Below are positions 8,854 through 16,902 of a stretch of 37,163 nt of DNA, piece after piece. The stretch spans positions 1 to 37,163 of the forward strand of contig VXWP01000095.1 in assembly GCA_009835325.1 (NCBI GenBank), read 5' to 3'. Every line of letters starts with the position of its first letter. The first letter of the stretch is position 1. The stretch is from Gemmatimonadota bacterium. GTDB taxonomy: Bacteria > JAAXHH01. Under the pieces are notes generated by a model, which had not been told where the DNA came from, made no database searches, and was given only the letters and a program-made list of their open reading frames with translations. The translations under genes were made by a program, and so were the position numbers.

Positions 8854-10305
8854 ATGTCAGCCTTTGTCGATCCTGTTCAGCCCCTGTTGAAGGCCCATAG
8901 GCGACTGGCCTCCGATCTGGCCGACCTGTGCCGGGAAGTGAATCACGAAGTCTATCTCGTGGGCGGTTCCGTGCGGGATGCCATCCTGGGCCGCACAGTA
9001 CGGGACCTTGACCTTACGCTCGCGGCGGACGGACTGGCGCTAGGGCGGAAACTGGCGGACCGCCTGCGGTGTCCCTTCGTGCCGCTCGACGATACGGACC
9101 GAACCGGGCGCGTCGTGTTACGGCACCGGTTCACGATCGATATATCGTCCTTCAAGGGCGATACCCTGGAGGCGGATCTCCGCAAGCGGGATTTCACCAT
9201 CAACGCCATGGCCGTCCGCCTGGCGGACCTGCTGGGCGGCCGACCGTCGATCATCGATCCCCTGGGCGGCGCGGCCGACCTCGCAGCAGGGAGGCTCAAG
9301 GCCGTATCCGAAGCGTCCTTTCACGACGACCCGCTACGCGTATTGAGGGCGTTCCGGCTTGCCGGCCAGTTCGGCCTGGACATCACGCCCCGTACCGAGA
9401 CGTGGATCGCGGCATGCGACGAAGACCTGCGAGAGATATCGGGCGAACGCCTGCTTTACGAACTGTCCTTGATCATGGGGAGGCGACGCACGTCGGATCG
9501 GGTGACCGCCATGATCCGCTCCGGCGTGTTCGCGTCGCTCTTTCCCGGGTGGATGGGAACGTCGTCGGCATCGGTGTCTCATCGGCTGGAACGGACGGAC
9601 CGGCTCATCGCAAGGGACGTTTTCCTGGAGGACCAGGGACTTTACGTCCACCTGACCGGATGCGAAGCAAAAATGGCGGGCGACCGTACCAGCCTGTGGA
9701 TCCTCCGATTCGCCAGCCTCGTGCTGTGCGGCATCCTGGCTGGCGGCGCGGCTGGCGGTACGGACGGGACTCCTGACCGGATTGGCGGTGCGGCCGGTAG
9801 TACGGCCGGCAGCACGGAACCAGCCCTCGACCGGGTCGAAGGCGCGGCCGAACGGTTGAGGCTGAGCAAGCGGGAAAGGCAGGCGCTCCACCAGCTGGTG
9901 TTCGGGGCGTTGAGACTGCTCGAAGGGGCCGCTTCAGGGGAACCGGATGACGAAGCGCTCTGCCGGATTTTGCGCGGGTCGAAAGACGATACCCCCGGCG
10001 CGGCACTCCTCGCCATTGCGCACGGACCGGACGAGGGAATCGCGGCGGGCGGCAGGATCGCGAAGGCCGCGCGCCGGCTCCTGCGGCTTTACGCCCGGCA
10101 CCGGATCCTGCGGGCGAAGGGCCTGATCTTGAACGGCGCGGATATCATGGACGACCTGGGCCTGACCGAGGGACCGGAGATCGGCCGCCTGCTGGATAAG
10201 CTTGAAACGATCCAGACCATACATGACATTCGGACCAGGGAACAAGCCCGGAAGCTACTCTACGAAGATGCCGCGGATGGCTTGGCCGGCGCGGAAAGCG
10301 CATAG
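8854..10305 (+). CDS. CCA tRNA nucleotidyltransferase / poly(A) polymerase family
   Basis: A class II nucleotidyltransferase of about 483 residues that adds or repairs the 3' CCA of tRNAs. The N-terminus has the family signature GGSVRDAILGR with the metal-binding DLDLTL, then KRDFTINAMAV and DDPLRVLRAFR of the neck region, followed by an RNA-binding helical domain. The start is placed at ATG 8854 because homology begins just after it; an in-frame GTG at 8743 would add an arginine/proline/cysteine-rich tail. Residues about 294-329 are a low-complexity Gly/Ala/Thr-rich insert not expected in the family. The tRNA-His gene at 33904 lacks an encoded CCA, so the enzyme is needed for full tRNA maturation. 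A-adding or poly(A) polymerase specificity cannot be ruled out. Confidence 0.87.
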   Translation: MSAFVDPVQPLLKAHRRLASDLADLCREVNHEVYLVGGSVRDAILGRTVRDLDLTLAADGLALGRKLADRLRCPFVPLDDTDRTGRVVLRHRFTIDISSFKGDTLEADLRKRDFTINAMAVRLADLLGGRPSIIDPLGGAADLAAGRLKAVSEASFHDDPLRVLRAFRLAGQFGLDITPRTETWIAACDEDLREISGERLLYELSLIMGRRRTSDRVTAMIRSGVFASLFPGWMGTSSASVSHRLERTDRLIARDVFLEDQGLYVHLTGCEAKMAGDRTSLWILRFASLVLCGILAGGAAGGTDGTPDRIGGAAGSTAGSTEPALDRVEGAAERLRLSKRERQALHQLVFGALRLLEGAASGEPDDEALCRILRGSKDDTPGAALLAIAHGPDEGIAAGGRIAKAARRLLRLYARHRILRAKGLILNGADIMDDLGLTEGPEIGRLLDKLETIQTIHDIRTREQARKLLYEDAADGLAGAESA

Positions 10306-10341
10306 CACGGATGGCTTGGCCGGCGCGGAAAGTGCATAGCG
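10274..10341 (+). repeat. 34-bp tandem duplication across the CCA-enzyme stop codon
   Basis: Two adjacent 34-base copies (10274-10307 and 10308-10341) differ at only two positions. The first copy contains the last codons and TAG stop of the CCA-adding enzyme gene. The second is its repeated, now noncoding, copy before the NAD(P)HX repair gene. This looks like a recent slippage or unequal-crossover duplication; no function is evident. Confidence 0.9.
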
Positions 10342-10365
10342 CGGTCCGGACTGCGAGTTTTGACC

Positions 10366-11946
10366 ATGAAGCTCTGTACCACCCTTCAGATGCGTTCGAT
10401 CGACCGTCGCACCATCGAAGACTACAGCCTGTCCGGTTACGAACTGATGGAAAGGGCGGGCTGCCGGGTGGCGGAAATCGCGAAGCAGCTCCTGGAGGGC
10501 GTGGCCGGCAAGACGGTCGCCGTAGTGTGCGGAAAGGGGAACAACGGGGGGGACGGATTCGTGGCCGCCCGGTATCTCCATCTGTGGGGCGCTTCGGTCA
10601 CCTGCCACGTGCTCGCCGCCAGGCCGGCCCTGCCGGTCGACGCTAAGAAGCACCTGGAACGGCTAGAAGAAACCGGCCTGGTTCCTGACTTCCGGCCCGA
10701 CGGTCCGCTCGAATTGCCCGGCCAGCCCGGCCGGCCCCCGGCGCTGATCATCGACGCGCTCCTCGGCACCGGGTTGAAGGGACCGCCGCGCGATCCATAC
10801 GGCGCGGCCATCGCGGTGATCAACCTCAGCTCATCTCCTGTGCTCTCCGTCGACACCCCGTCGGGCCTGGCGCCCGGCTGCGGAAGTCCGCAATCCCGTC
10901 CCCGTGCGGAATGGACCTGCGTGCGCGCCGACCATACCCTATCGATCGGCCTGATGAAGGTCGACCTGGCTACTTACCCCGGCCGTTCCTGGTGCGGGGT
11001 CCTGGAAGTCGCGGACATCGGCTTTCCCGACCGTGCCGTAGAGGCGGAGGCGTTGTATCTCTCCATGCCCGAGCGAAGCGAGATGGCCGGCCTGATCCCG
11101 GTTCACCGGCCCGGGGACCACAAGGGAAGCCGCGGAAAGGTCGCCGTCGTCGCCGGTTCGGCGGGCATGGCGGGAGCGGCGACGCTGGCTTCCCGCGCGG
11201 CTCTGCGCGGCGGCGCGGGCATGGTCATGCTCGGTGCGCCCGCGGGCCTGATGTATGCCCTGACGGCCAGGCACACGGAAGTGATGCTTCGCAGCCTGTC
11301 CGAAACCGCCGAAGGATCGCTTTCTCTCGCGGCCGAGTCCGACATCGATGCGCTGCTATCCTGGGCTGACGTGCTGGCCATCGGTCCGGGTCTCACGCGC
11401 CACGAGGAAACCTCCGCGCTGATCCGCCGCGTCGTATCGAACAGCGAGCGGCCGGTCGTCATCGACGCCGACGGAGTGAACGCCTTCGCGGGCCACCGGG
11501 ACGGCCTGTCCGGCACGGCGCCGGAAGTCATCATGACGCCCCACGTGTTCGAGCTGTCCAGGCTGACCGGCATGGCCGTCGACGACATCGAGGCGGACCG
11601 GGTCGCGGCCGCGAGACAGGCCGCCGGTACCCTGCAGGTCACGCTCGTGCTCAAAGGCGCCGCCTCGCTGGTGGCTTCCCCCGATGGACAGGTCTCGGTG
11701 AATTCCACTGGGAACCCTGGGATGGCCACCGCCGGATCCGGCGACGTGCTGACCGGCCTCATCGCCGCCCTGCTCGGCCAAGGCCTCGGTGCATGGGACG
11801 CGGCCCGGCTGGGGGTATACCTCCACGGTCTGGCAGGCGATCTAGGCGCGGAGGCCATGGGGCCGCACAGCCTGGTGGCCGGTGATCTCATCGACTATTT
11901 GCCCGGCGCCTTCCTGCATACGGGCGGGGGACGGGCTTCACCCTAG
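10366..11946 (+). CDS. nnr: Bifunctional NAD(P)H-hydrate epimerase / ADP-dependent NAD(P)HX dehydratase
   Basis: A 526-residue metabolite-repair enzyme. The N-terminal YjeF_N domain (about 1-215) epimerises damaged hydrated NAD(P)H and shows the motif GKGNNGGDGFVAARYL. The C-terminal ribokinase-like domain (about 235-520) dehydrates S-NAD(P)HX using ADP, with GPGLTRHEE, a KGAASLV segment and the signature GNPGMATAGSGDVLTG. ATG 10366 is preferred over the in-frame TTG at 10360. A short run LPGQPGRP at about residues 117-125 is encoded by 9-base repeats like those in the GlmU-like gene. nadC follows 13 bases after the stop, linking NAD synthesis with NAD(P)H repair. Confidence 0.93.
   Translation: MKLCTTLQMRSIDRRTIEDYSLSGYELMERAGCRVAEIAKQLLEGVAGKTVAVVCGKGNNGGDGFVAARYLHLWGASVTCHVLAARPALPVDAKKHLERLEETGLVPDFRPDGPLELPGQPGRPPALIIDALLGTGLKGPPRDPYGAAIAVINLSSSPVLSVDTPSGLAPGCGSPQSRPRAEWTCVRADHTLSIGLMKVDLATYPGRSWCGVLEVADIGFPDRAVEAEALYLSMPERSEMAGLIPVHRPGDHKGSRGKVAVVAGSAGMAGAATLASRAALRGGAGMVMLGAPAGLMYALTARHTEVMLRSLSETAEGSLSLAAESDIDALLSWADVLAIGPGLTRHEETSALIRRVVSNSERPVVIDADGVNAFAGHRDGLSGTAPEVIMTPHVFELSRLTGMAVDDIEADRVAAARQAAGTLQVTLVLKGAASLVASPDGQVSVNSTGNPGMATAGSGDVLTGLIAALLGQGLGAWDAARLGVYLHGLAGDLGAEAMGPHSLVAGDLIDYLPGAFLHTGGGRASP
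10714..10740 (+). repeat. Three 9-bp repeat units inside nnr
   Basis: Units 10714-10722, 10723-10731 and 10732-10740 each carry a CCCGG-type core. The first two nearly match consecutive units inside the GlmU-like gene (19404-19421). They encode LPGQPGRPP in a loop of the epimerase domain. This is one of the weaker members of the dispersed 9-bp family described in the findings. Confidence 0.5.
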
Positions 11947-11959
11947 AAAGCAGGATTCC

Positions 11960-12838
11960 GTGGACACGAAATTCGACCCGGCGTCGCTTGAGGAAATCGT
12001 GGTCCGCGCCTTGCGGGAGGACGTGGGAGACGGCGACGTCACCACCGAGTGGACGCTGGCGACCGACGCTGTGGCCCGCGCCCAATTCGAGGCCGGGCAG
12101 CCCGGCATCCTGTCCGGCCTGTACCCGGCGTGTCTCACGTTCCGGGAGGTGGACCCCGGCCTGGAATTCCGCGCCCTGCTGACCGACGGCGACCAGGTGG
12201 AACCCGGCCAGACCATCGCCGAAGTGCGGGGCGCCGCGCGGTCGGTACTCACCGCCGAACGAACAGCGCTCAATTTCATGCGTCACCTTTCCGGCATCGC
12301 ATCCATGACCCGTCAATACGTCGACGCCGTGCGGAACACCGGCGCGCGCATCGTGGATACCCGCAAGACCACGCCCGGTCTCCGCGACCTGGAGAAAAGG
12401 GCCGTACTGCACGGCGGCGGAGACAACCACCGCCACGGTCTCTTCGACATGGTGCTGATCAAAGACAACCACATCGCCGCCGCGGGCGGCATCGCCGCCG
12501 CGGTTCGCACCTGCAGATCGAACATGAAGCAGTCGGGCAGGCGGTACGACATCGAGGTGGAGACGAGCACCCTGGACCAGGTTGAAGAGGCCGTGCGCAG
12601 CGGGGCGGACTGGATCATGCTGGACAACATGAGCGACGCGGAAATGCGGACGGCGGTCGGCCGGGTCCGCGCGCTGACCGCGGCGGATCAGTCCATCGTG
12701 GTCGAAGCGTCGGGAGCGATCACGTTGGATCGGCTCACAGCAATCGCGAAAACCGGGGTAGACGTGATCTCCGTCGGTGCCTTGACCCATTCCGCACCGG
12801 CACTCGATATCAGCCTGAACGTGATGGCCTCCGACTGA
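11960..12838 (+). CDS. nadC: Nicotinate-nucleotide pyrophosphorylase (carboxylating)
   Basis: NadC (quinolinate phosphoribosyltransferase) converts quinolinate and PRPP to nicotinate mononucleotide in de novo NAD synthesis. The N-terminal EDVGDGDVTTEW segment, the substrate-binding RKTTPGLRDLEK and HGGGDNHRHGLFD motifs, KDNH, and the C-terminal EASGAI and SVGALTHS are all typical. GTG 11960 is chosen as start because it gives 292 residues, the usual length. An in-frame ATG at 11882 would overlap nnr by 65 bases and add a tail without homology. birA starts five bases after the stop. nadA and nadB are not in the window. Confidence 0.93.
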   Translation: MDTKFDPASLEEIVVRALREDVGDGDVTTEWTLATDAVARAQFEAGQPGILSGLYPACLTFREVDPGLEFRALLTDGDQVEPGQTIAEVRGAARSVLTAERTALNFMRHLSGIASMTRQYVDAVRNTGARIVDTRKTTPGLRDLEKRAVLHGGGDNHRHGLFDMVLIKDNHIAAAGGIAAAVRTCRSNMKQSGRRYDIEVETSTLDQVEEAVRSGADWIMLDNMSDAEMRTAVGRVRALTAADQSIVVEASGAITLDRLTAIAKTGVDVISVGALTHSAPALDISLNVMASD

Positions 12839-12843
12839 AGCGG

Positions 12844-13701
12844 ATGCACCGGAACGGAACGACGATGAAGCCTCCGTGCCCGAGCGATGAGTTGGAAGGA
12901 TTCCAGGACCGGTACGACGCGGTCCGCATGCGCGCGAAGCTGTCATCACGGATCTTCGGCCGCGTATTGGAGTACCACGCGCGGGTGGGGTCCACCAATG
13001 ACGTGATCCTGGACATGGCCGAACAGGCCGCGCCCCATGGGACGGTCTGCCTTGCCGATGAGCAGTCGGCCGGCAGGGGCCGCCGCGGATACGGGTGGTT
13101 CTCGCCCCCCGGATGCGGGATCTGGGCTTCCGTCCTGCTCCGGCCCCGGCTGTCCGCGGACCGGACCCCTCCGCTCACGTTGTGTGCCGCCGCCGCCGTG
13201 GCCCCCGTCCTGGAAACGGCCGCCGGCGTGTCCGTGGAAATCAAGTGGCCGAACGACCTGCTCATGGAAGGACGCAAGGTCGCCGGCATCCTGGCCGAAT
13301 CCCGCGTCGTGTCCGGTGACGAGCCGGTCATCGTGATCGGCATGGGGATCAACGTAAACCACACCCGTGGACAGTTTCCCGACGAGCTTTCCGCGTCCGC
13401 CACTTCGCTGCGCATCGAATCGGGCCGCCCCGTGGGTCGCGAGGACCTGTTCCTGGCCATCCTGGCCTCCCTGGAGTCCGCCTACGGGCATTACCTGGCA
13501 TCCGGGCCCGCGTCTCTCCTAGCCGAAGTCGACGCCCGTCTCGCCTGGCAAGGGTTGACGGTCGAGGCCGACAGCCCCGCCGGATCCGCCGGGCGTGTAT
13601 CCCACATCGATGAGGAGGGCGGCCTGGTGCTCGACCGCCAGGACGGCGGCCCCCTGGTCATCCGTTCCGGATCCATCAGACTGCTTAGACTTCGTACGTA
13701 G
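12844..13701 (+). CDS. birA: Biotin--[acetyl-CoA carboxylase] ligase, catalytic domain only
   Basis: A 285-residue biotin protein ligase that activates biotin as biotinyl-AMP and attaches it to the carrier lysine of AccB. Visible motifs are STNDV, the adenylate-binding loop GRGRRGYGW, KWPNDLL with the biotin-contacting lysine, KVAGILAE and GMGINVN, followed by a small C-terminal SH3-like domain. There is no N-terminal winged-helix domain, so it is a group I ligase and not a biotin repressor. ATG 12865 is a possible alternative start. Its substrate AccB is encoded in the same window (34678-35145). The last codons overlap, antisense, the end of the gene-like fragment at 13685. Confidence 0.93.
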   Translation: MHRNGTTMKPPCPSDELEGFQDRYDAVRMRAKLSSRIFGRVLEYHARVGSTNDVILDMAEQAAPHGTVCLADEQSAGRGRRGYGWFSPPGCGIWASVLLRPRLSADRTPPLTLCAAAAVAPVLETAAGVSVEIKWPNDLLMEGRKVAGILAESRVVSGDEPVIVIGMGINVNHTRGQFPDELSASATSLRIESGRPVGREDLFLAILASLESAYGHYLASGPASLLAEVDARLAWQGLTVEADSPAGSAGRVSHIDEEGGLVLDRQDGGPLVIRSGSIRLLRLRT

Positions 13702-13867
13702 ATCCGGGCGTAAGTGGCATATTGGCATTGCGATTGAAAGGCGGACCGAGGTAAATTGGATCAGCGGATTCGAAGTTCATCCCGTGCATGATCGGCAGAT
13801 TGCCGGCCATCTTCGCAGTCTGCCGCGCACGGGCGAAGTCGGCAATCGAAGGGAGACCAGGCTTCAT
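13685..13867 (-). pseudogene. Possible gene remnant, antisense, at the edge of the transporter patch
   Basis: An open frame of 60 codons reads leftward from an ATG that overlaps the transporter's ATG (13865-13867) and stops at TAA 13685, inside the antisense of the birA 3' end. Its translation looks protein-like rather than like a shadow: it opens MKPGLPSIADF and later reads YLGPPFNRNANMPLTPG, with mixed charged and aromatic residues. I do not recognise the family. It could be the N-terminal stub of a truncated gene, a small intact gene or chance. There is no promoter space between the two divergent starts, which argues against a normal intact gene. Confidence 0.3.
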
Positions 13868-14717
13868 GGGATTACTAATCGACGTCGCGCTGCCGCTGGC
13901 ACTCGCCTTCATCATGCTCGGGCTTGGGCTCGGGCTCACCTTCGACGATTTCGCTCGGGTGGTGCGCCGGCCGCGCGACTTCGCGGTGGGTGCCTTCTCC
14001 CAGATCGTCCTGCTGCCGGCTGTTGCCTTCGTCCTCGCCAGCGTCTGGCCGATGGCGCCGGAACTCGCGTTGGGCCTGATGATCATCGCCGCCGCGCCGG
14101 GCGGTCCGACCTCCAATATCCTGACCGCGTTTGCGCGCGGCGATGTGGCGCTGTCGATCTCGCTGACCGCGGTGATCAGCCTGGCAAGCGTGATCACCAT
14201 TCCGGCCATCGTAGTCTTCGCCTACGGGCAGTTCATCGGCGATTCGGCGGAGCAGGACATATCGGTCGCCGGCGCCGCACTCGGCGTCTTCCTGATCGTT
14301 GCCGTTCCGGTGCTGACCGGTCTTGTCATCCGCCGCATCGCGGAAGGCTTCGCGCTTCGGTTCGAACCAGCGGCCCGCAAGGTCTCTGCGGTGCTGTTGA
14401 TGCTTGTACTCGCCGGCGCGATCTACGATCAACGCGCCAACCTCGTCCCCTATTTCGCGCAGGCCGGGCTGGTCACGCTCGTCCTCAACTTGCTGATGAT
14501 GACCATCGCCTGGTTCCTCGCCCGGATGTTCACCTCCGGACCAACCCAGCGGACCGCCATTTCAATCGAATGCGGCATCCAGAACGGGACGCTCGCGATC
14601 GCGGTCGCGGTAATGCTGTTCGGCGGCGGGCTCGCGACCATGCCGGCGGCGACCTACAGCCTGATCATGTTCGCCACCGCGCTGATCTACATCGCCCTGC
14701 TGCGGCGGATCGTTTGA
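13866..14717 (+). CDS. Bile acid:sodium symporter (BASS) family transporter
   Basis: A 283-residue integral membrane protein with about nine hydrophobic helices and no signal peptide. The family features are visible: a hydrophobic start followed by LGLGLTFDDF, the glycine/proline-rich APGGPTSNILTAFARGD segment corresponding to the Na+-binding crossover region, and IECGIQNGTLAIAVA near the C-terminus, the second conserved crossover. BASS proteins co-transport Na+ with organic anions such as pantoate, 2-keto acids or bile-acid-like compounds; the substrate here is unknown. ATG 13866 is preferred to the in-frame ATG 13788 because homology begins at MGLLIDVALPL. Flanking noncoding DNA on both sides and the remnant-like antisense frame suggest this gene arrived by insertion. 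Leucine codons look richer in CTC than in neighbours, an impression only. Confidence 0.87.
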   Translation: MGLLIDVALPLALAFIMLGLGLGLTFDDFARVVRRPRDFAVGAFSQIVLLPAVAFVLASVWPMAPELALGLMIIAAAPGGPTSNILTAFARGDVALSISLTAVISLASVITIPAIVVFAYGQFIGDSAEQDISVAGAALGVFLIVAVPVLTGLVIRRIAEGFALRFEPAARKVSAVLLMLVLAGAIYDQRANLVPYFAQAGLVTLVLNLLMMTIAWFLARMFTSGPTQRTAISIECGIQNGTLAIAVAVMLFGGGLATMPAATYSLIMFATALIYIALLRRIV

Positions 14718-14942
14718 CCGCGGCGCGGTCCTCCCGCGCCGGCTCAACCACTTCCCGATGCTCGACAATAGCCGCCCCCGCGTGACGGTGTGCCGCCTCT
14801 TCCCGGTGCCGGGTGGACCTTAGCGGATCGTGTCCAGGGCATGCCCCGACTGACTCGGTGCGCCGCACCAGGGTGAGGAGCCGCGAAACGTCAAATCACC
14901 GTCGAACGGCGGAAAACGCGCGCGCCACAAATCAAAAAATAC
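14718..14942. other. Noncoding stretch after the transporter
   Basis: About 225 bases with no convincing gene, RNA or terminator hairpin on either strand. Short frames here are arginine/alanine-rich and lack family resemblance. It merges into the AT-richer groEL promoter region. Confidence 0.5.
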
Positions 14943-14971
14943 TTGCATCAACCAATGACCTTTCATATATT
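14943..14971 (+). promoter_or_regulatory. groEL promoter
   Basis: TTGCAT (14943-14948) and TATATT (14966-14971) are separated by exactly 17 bases, in the most AT-rich part of the window. The -10 box overlaps the first two bases of the CIRCE operator, so a bound HrcA dimer would cover the transcription start. It lies about 150 bases upstream of groEL. Confidence 0.75.
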
Positions 14972-14996
14972 AGCAGACTGGACATTCGAGTGCTAA
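14970..14996 (+). promoter_or_regulatory. CIRCE operator (HrcA binding site)
   Basis: The right arm GAGTGCTAA (14988-14996) is a perfect CIRCE half-site. The left arm TTAGCAGAC (14970-14978) matches TTAGCACTC at the first six positions, and the spacer is exactly nine bases. This is the standard heat-shock operator repressed by HrcA. The three mismatched bases at the inner end of the left arm should weaken the dyad. hrcA is not in the window. Confidence 0.88.
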
Positions 14997-15120
14997 TTTC
15001 AGAATCACTACTTGTTGAATATACAAGTATTTAGTTGACTCAAAAAGTGCGTACAGCCCAGCTGTTCGCCTTGCTCAGAATCGCCCGGTACCACCCGGCG
15101 AAACACAGGGGGTAGCAGAA

Positions 15121-16743
15121 GTGCCAGCAAAACAACTTTCATTCGACGCCGATGCCCGGCAGGCCCTCAAGCGAGGGGTGGACGCCCTGGCTGACGCGGT
15201 CCGTGTCACCATGGGTCCCAAGGGACGTTGCGTCGTGCTCGACAAGAAATTCGGTTCACCCACTTTCACGCTGGACGGCGTCACGGTGGCGAAGGAAATC
15301 GAGCTCGAGGACAATTACGAAAACATGGGCGCGCAGATGATCAAGGAAGCCGCGTCGAAGACGAGCGACGTGGCCGGCGACGGGACGACCACGGCCACCG
15401 TCCTCGCCCAGGCCATCTACGCGGAAGGCCTGCGGAACGTGACTTCCGGCGCCAATCCCATGGATCTGAAGCGGGGCATCGACAAGGCCGTATCGGCGGT
15501 GGTCGGTTCGATCGCTGAAATGTCTAAGGCCGTGGAAGGACGGAAGGAAATCTCCGAGACCGCTACCGTTTCGGCCCATGGCGACGCCACCATCGGCGAC
15601 CTGATCGCGGACGCGATGGAAAAAGTGGGCAAGGACGGCGTCATCACGGTCGAAGAGGCCAAGAGCATGGAAACCTCCCTGGACGTCGTGGAGGGCATGC
15701 AGTTCGACCGCGGTTATCTGTCGCCTTACTTCGTTACCGATTCCGAGTCCATGGAAGCGGTACTCGAGGACACGAAGATCCTGATTCACGACAAGAAGAT
15801 CAGCGCCGTCAAGGATATCTATCCCGTCGTCGAGAAGATCGCCCAGAGCGGCTCCCCGCTGCTGATCATCGCCGAGGACATCGAGGGCGAGGCCCTTGCC
15901 CTGCTGGTGGTCAACAAGCTTCGCGGCACCCTGAAGGTCGCCGCGGTCAAGGCGCCCGGATTCGGCGACCGTCGTAAGGCCATGCTCGAGGATATCTCCA
16001 TCCTGACCGGCGGTACGGTCATCTCCGAGGACGCCGGCTTCAAGCTGGAAAACGTGACCGTGGGCGACCTGGGTACGGCCAAGCGCGTCAACCTCGACAA
16101 AGACAACACGACGATCGTCGAAGGCGCCGGCGGCACCGACGCGATCCAGGGACGCATCAACCAGATCCGCGCCCAGATCGAGGAAACCACCTCCGATTAC
16201 GATCGGGAGAAGCTGCAGGAACGCCTGGCCAAGCTGGCGGGCGGCGTGGCGGTCATCAACGTGGGCGCCGCGACGGAAGCCGAGATGAAGGAAAAGAAGG
16301 CACGGGTCGAAGACGCCCTCAACAACGCCAAGGCGGCCATCGAGGAAGGCGTCGTACCGGGCGGCGGCGTCACGTTCATCCGCGCGCTCTCCGCGCTGGA
16401 CAACGGACTGGACACCGAGGGTGACGAAACCGTCGGCGCCGGCATCGTGCGCAAGGCGCTCGAGGCGCCCGTAAGGCAGCTGGCGGAGAACGCCGGCCTT
16501 GAAGGATCCATCATCCTGCAGAAGATCAGGGAAGGCGAAGGCGGATTCGGTTACAACTTCGAGTCCGATACCTACGGCGATATGTCCGAAACGGGCGTGA
16601 TCGAGCCCGCCAAGGTCTCCCGCGTAGCGCTGCAGCACGCCGCGAGCATCGCCGGCCTGCTGCTGACCACCGAAGCGCTGGTGGCGGAACTCCCCGAAGA
16701 CACCCCGCCTCCGGCCATGCCGCACGGCGGCGGCATGTACTAA
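15121..16743 (+). CDS. groEL: 60-kDa chaperonin GroEL
   Basis: A 540-residue group I chaperonin forming the double-ring ATP-driven folding chamber. Hallmarks include VTMGPKGR, the ATP-binding [26 protein letters not shown] of the apical/intermediate region, [10 protein letters not shown], and a C-terminal HGGGMY ending like the usual Gly-Met tail. The start is GTG 15121, where homology begins ([12 protein letters not shown]). No groES lies upstream, so the co-chaperonin must be encoded elsewhere, possibly with another groEL copy. It is transcribed alone, between a CIRCE-controlled promoter and a strong terminator. Confidence 0.98.
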   Translation: MPAKQLSFDADARQALKRGVDALADAVRVTMGPKGRCVVLDKKFGSPTFTLDGVTVAKEIELEDNYENMGAQMIKEAASKTSDVAGDGTTTATVLAQAIYAEGLRNVTSGANPMDLKRGIDKAVSAVVGSIAEMSKAVEGRKEISETATVSAHGDATIGDLIADAMEKVGKDGVITVEEAKSMETSLDVVEGMQFDRGYLSPYFVTDSESMEAVLEDTKILIHDKKISAVKDIYPVVEKIAQSGSPLLIIAEDIEGEALALLVVNKLRGTLKVAAVKAPGFGDRRKAMLEDISILTGGTVISEDAGFKLENVTVGDLGTAKRVNLDKDNTTIVEGAGGTDAIQGRINQIRAQIEETTSDYDREKLQERLAKLAGGVAVINVGAATEAEMKEKKARVEDALNNAKAAIEEGVVPGGGVTFIRALSALDNGLDTEGDETVGAGIVRKALEAPVRQLAENAGLEGSIILQKIREGEGGFGYNFESDTYGDMSETGVIEPAKVSRVALQHAASIAGLLLTTEALVAELPEDTPPPAMPHGGGMY

Positions 16744-16762
16744 GCGGGACGCTTCGAAAAGG

Positions 16763-16820
16763 AACCGGTCTCCGACCGGTTGCAGGTAAACCCCCGGTGG
16801 CTTCACCGGGGGTTTTCTCT
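16763..16820 (+). terminator. Double-hairpin intrinsic terminator after groEL
   Basis: A first hairpin pairs AACCGGTC (16763-16770) with GACCGGTT (16774-16781) around a three-base loop. The main hairpin pairs AAACCCCCGGTG (16788-16799) with CACCGGGGGTTT (16804-16815) around loop GCTT and runs into a T-rich tail. This is the clearest rho-independent terminator in the window. Confidence 0.92.
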
Positions 16821-16902
16821 TGCTACGGCCGGTCGCCGATTCTATATTCCCCCGAGACCGGACGGCGGATACGAAATACAGGTCCTGGGCGACGGAGCGA
16901 CC

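Noticed and set aside
9733-9840. Gly/Ala/Thr-rich insert in the CCA-adding enzyme as a member of the 9-bp family
   Set aside because: Repeats there are irregular (about 12 bases) and do not match the 9-base consensus well enough to include.
11882-11959. Longer nadC start at ATG 11882
   Set aside because: Would overlap nnr by 65 bases and add residues without homology; GTG 11960 gives the normal length.
14813-15034. 73-codon plus-strand frame before groEL
   Set aside because: It crosses the groEL promoter and CIRCE operator and has no ribosome site or resemblance to a family.
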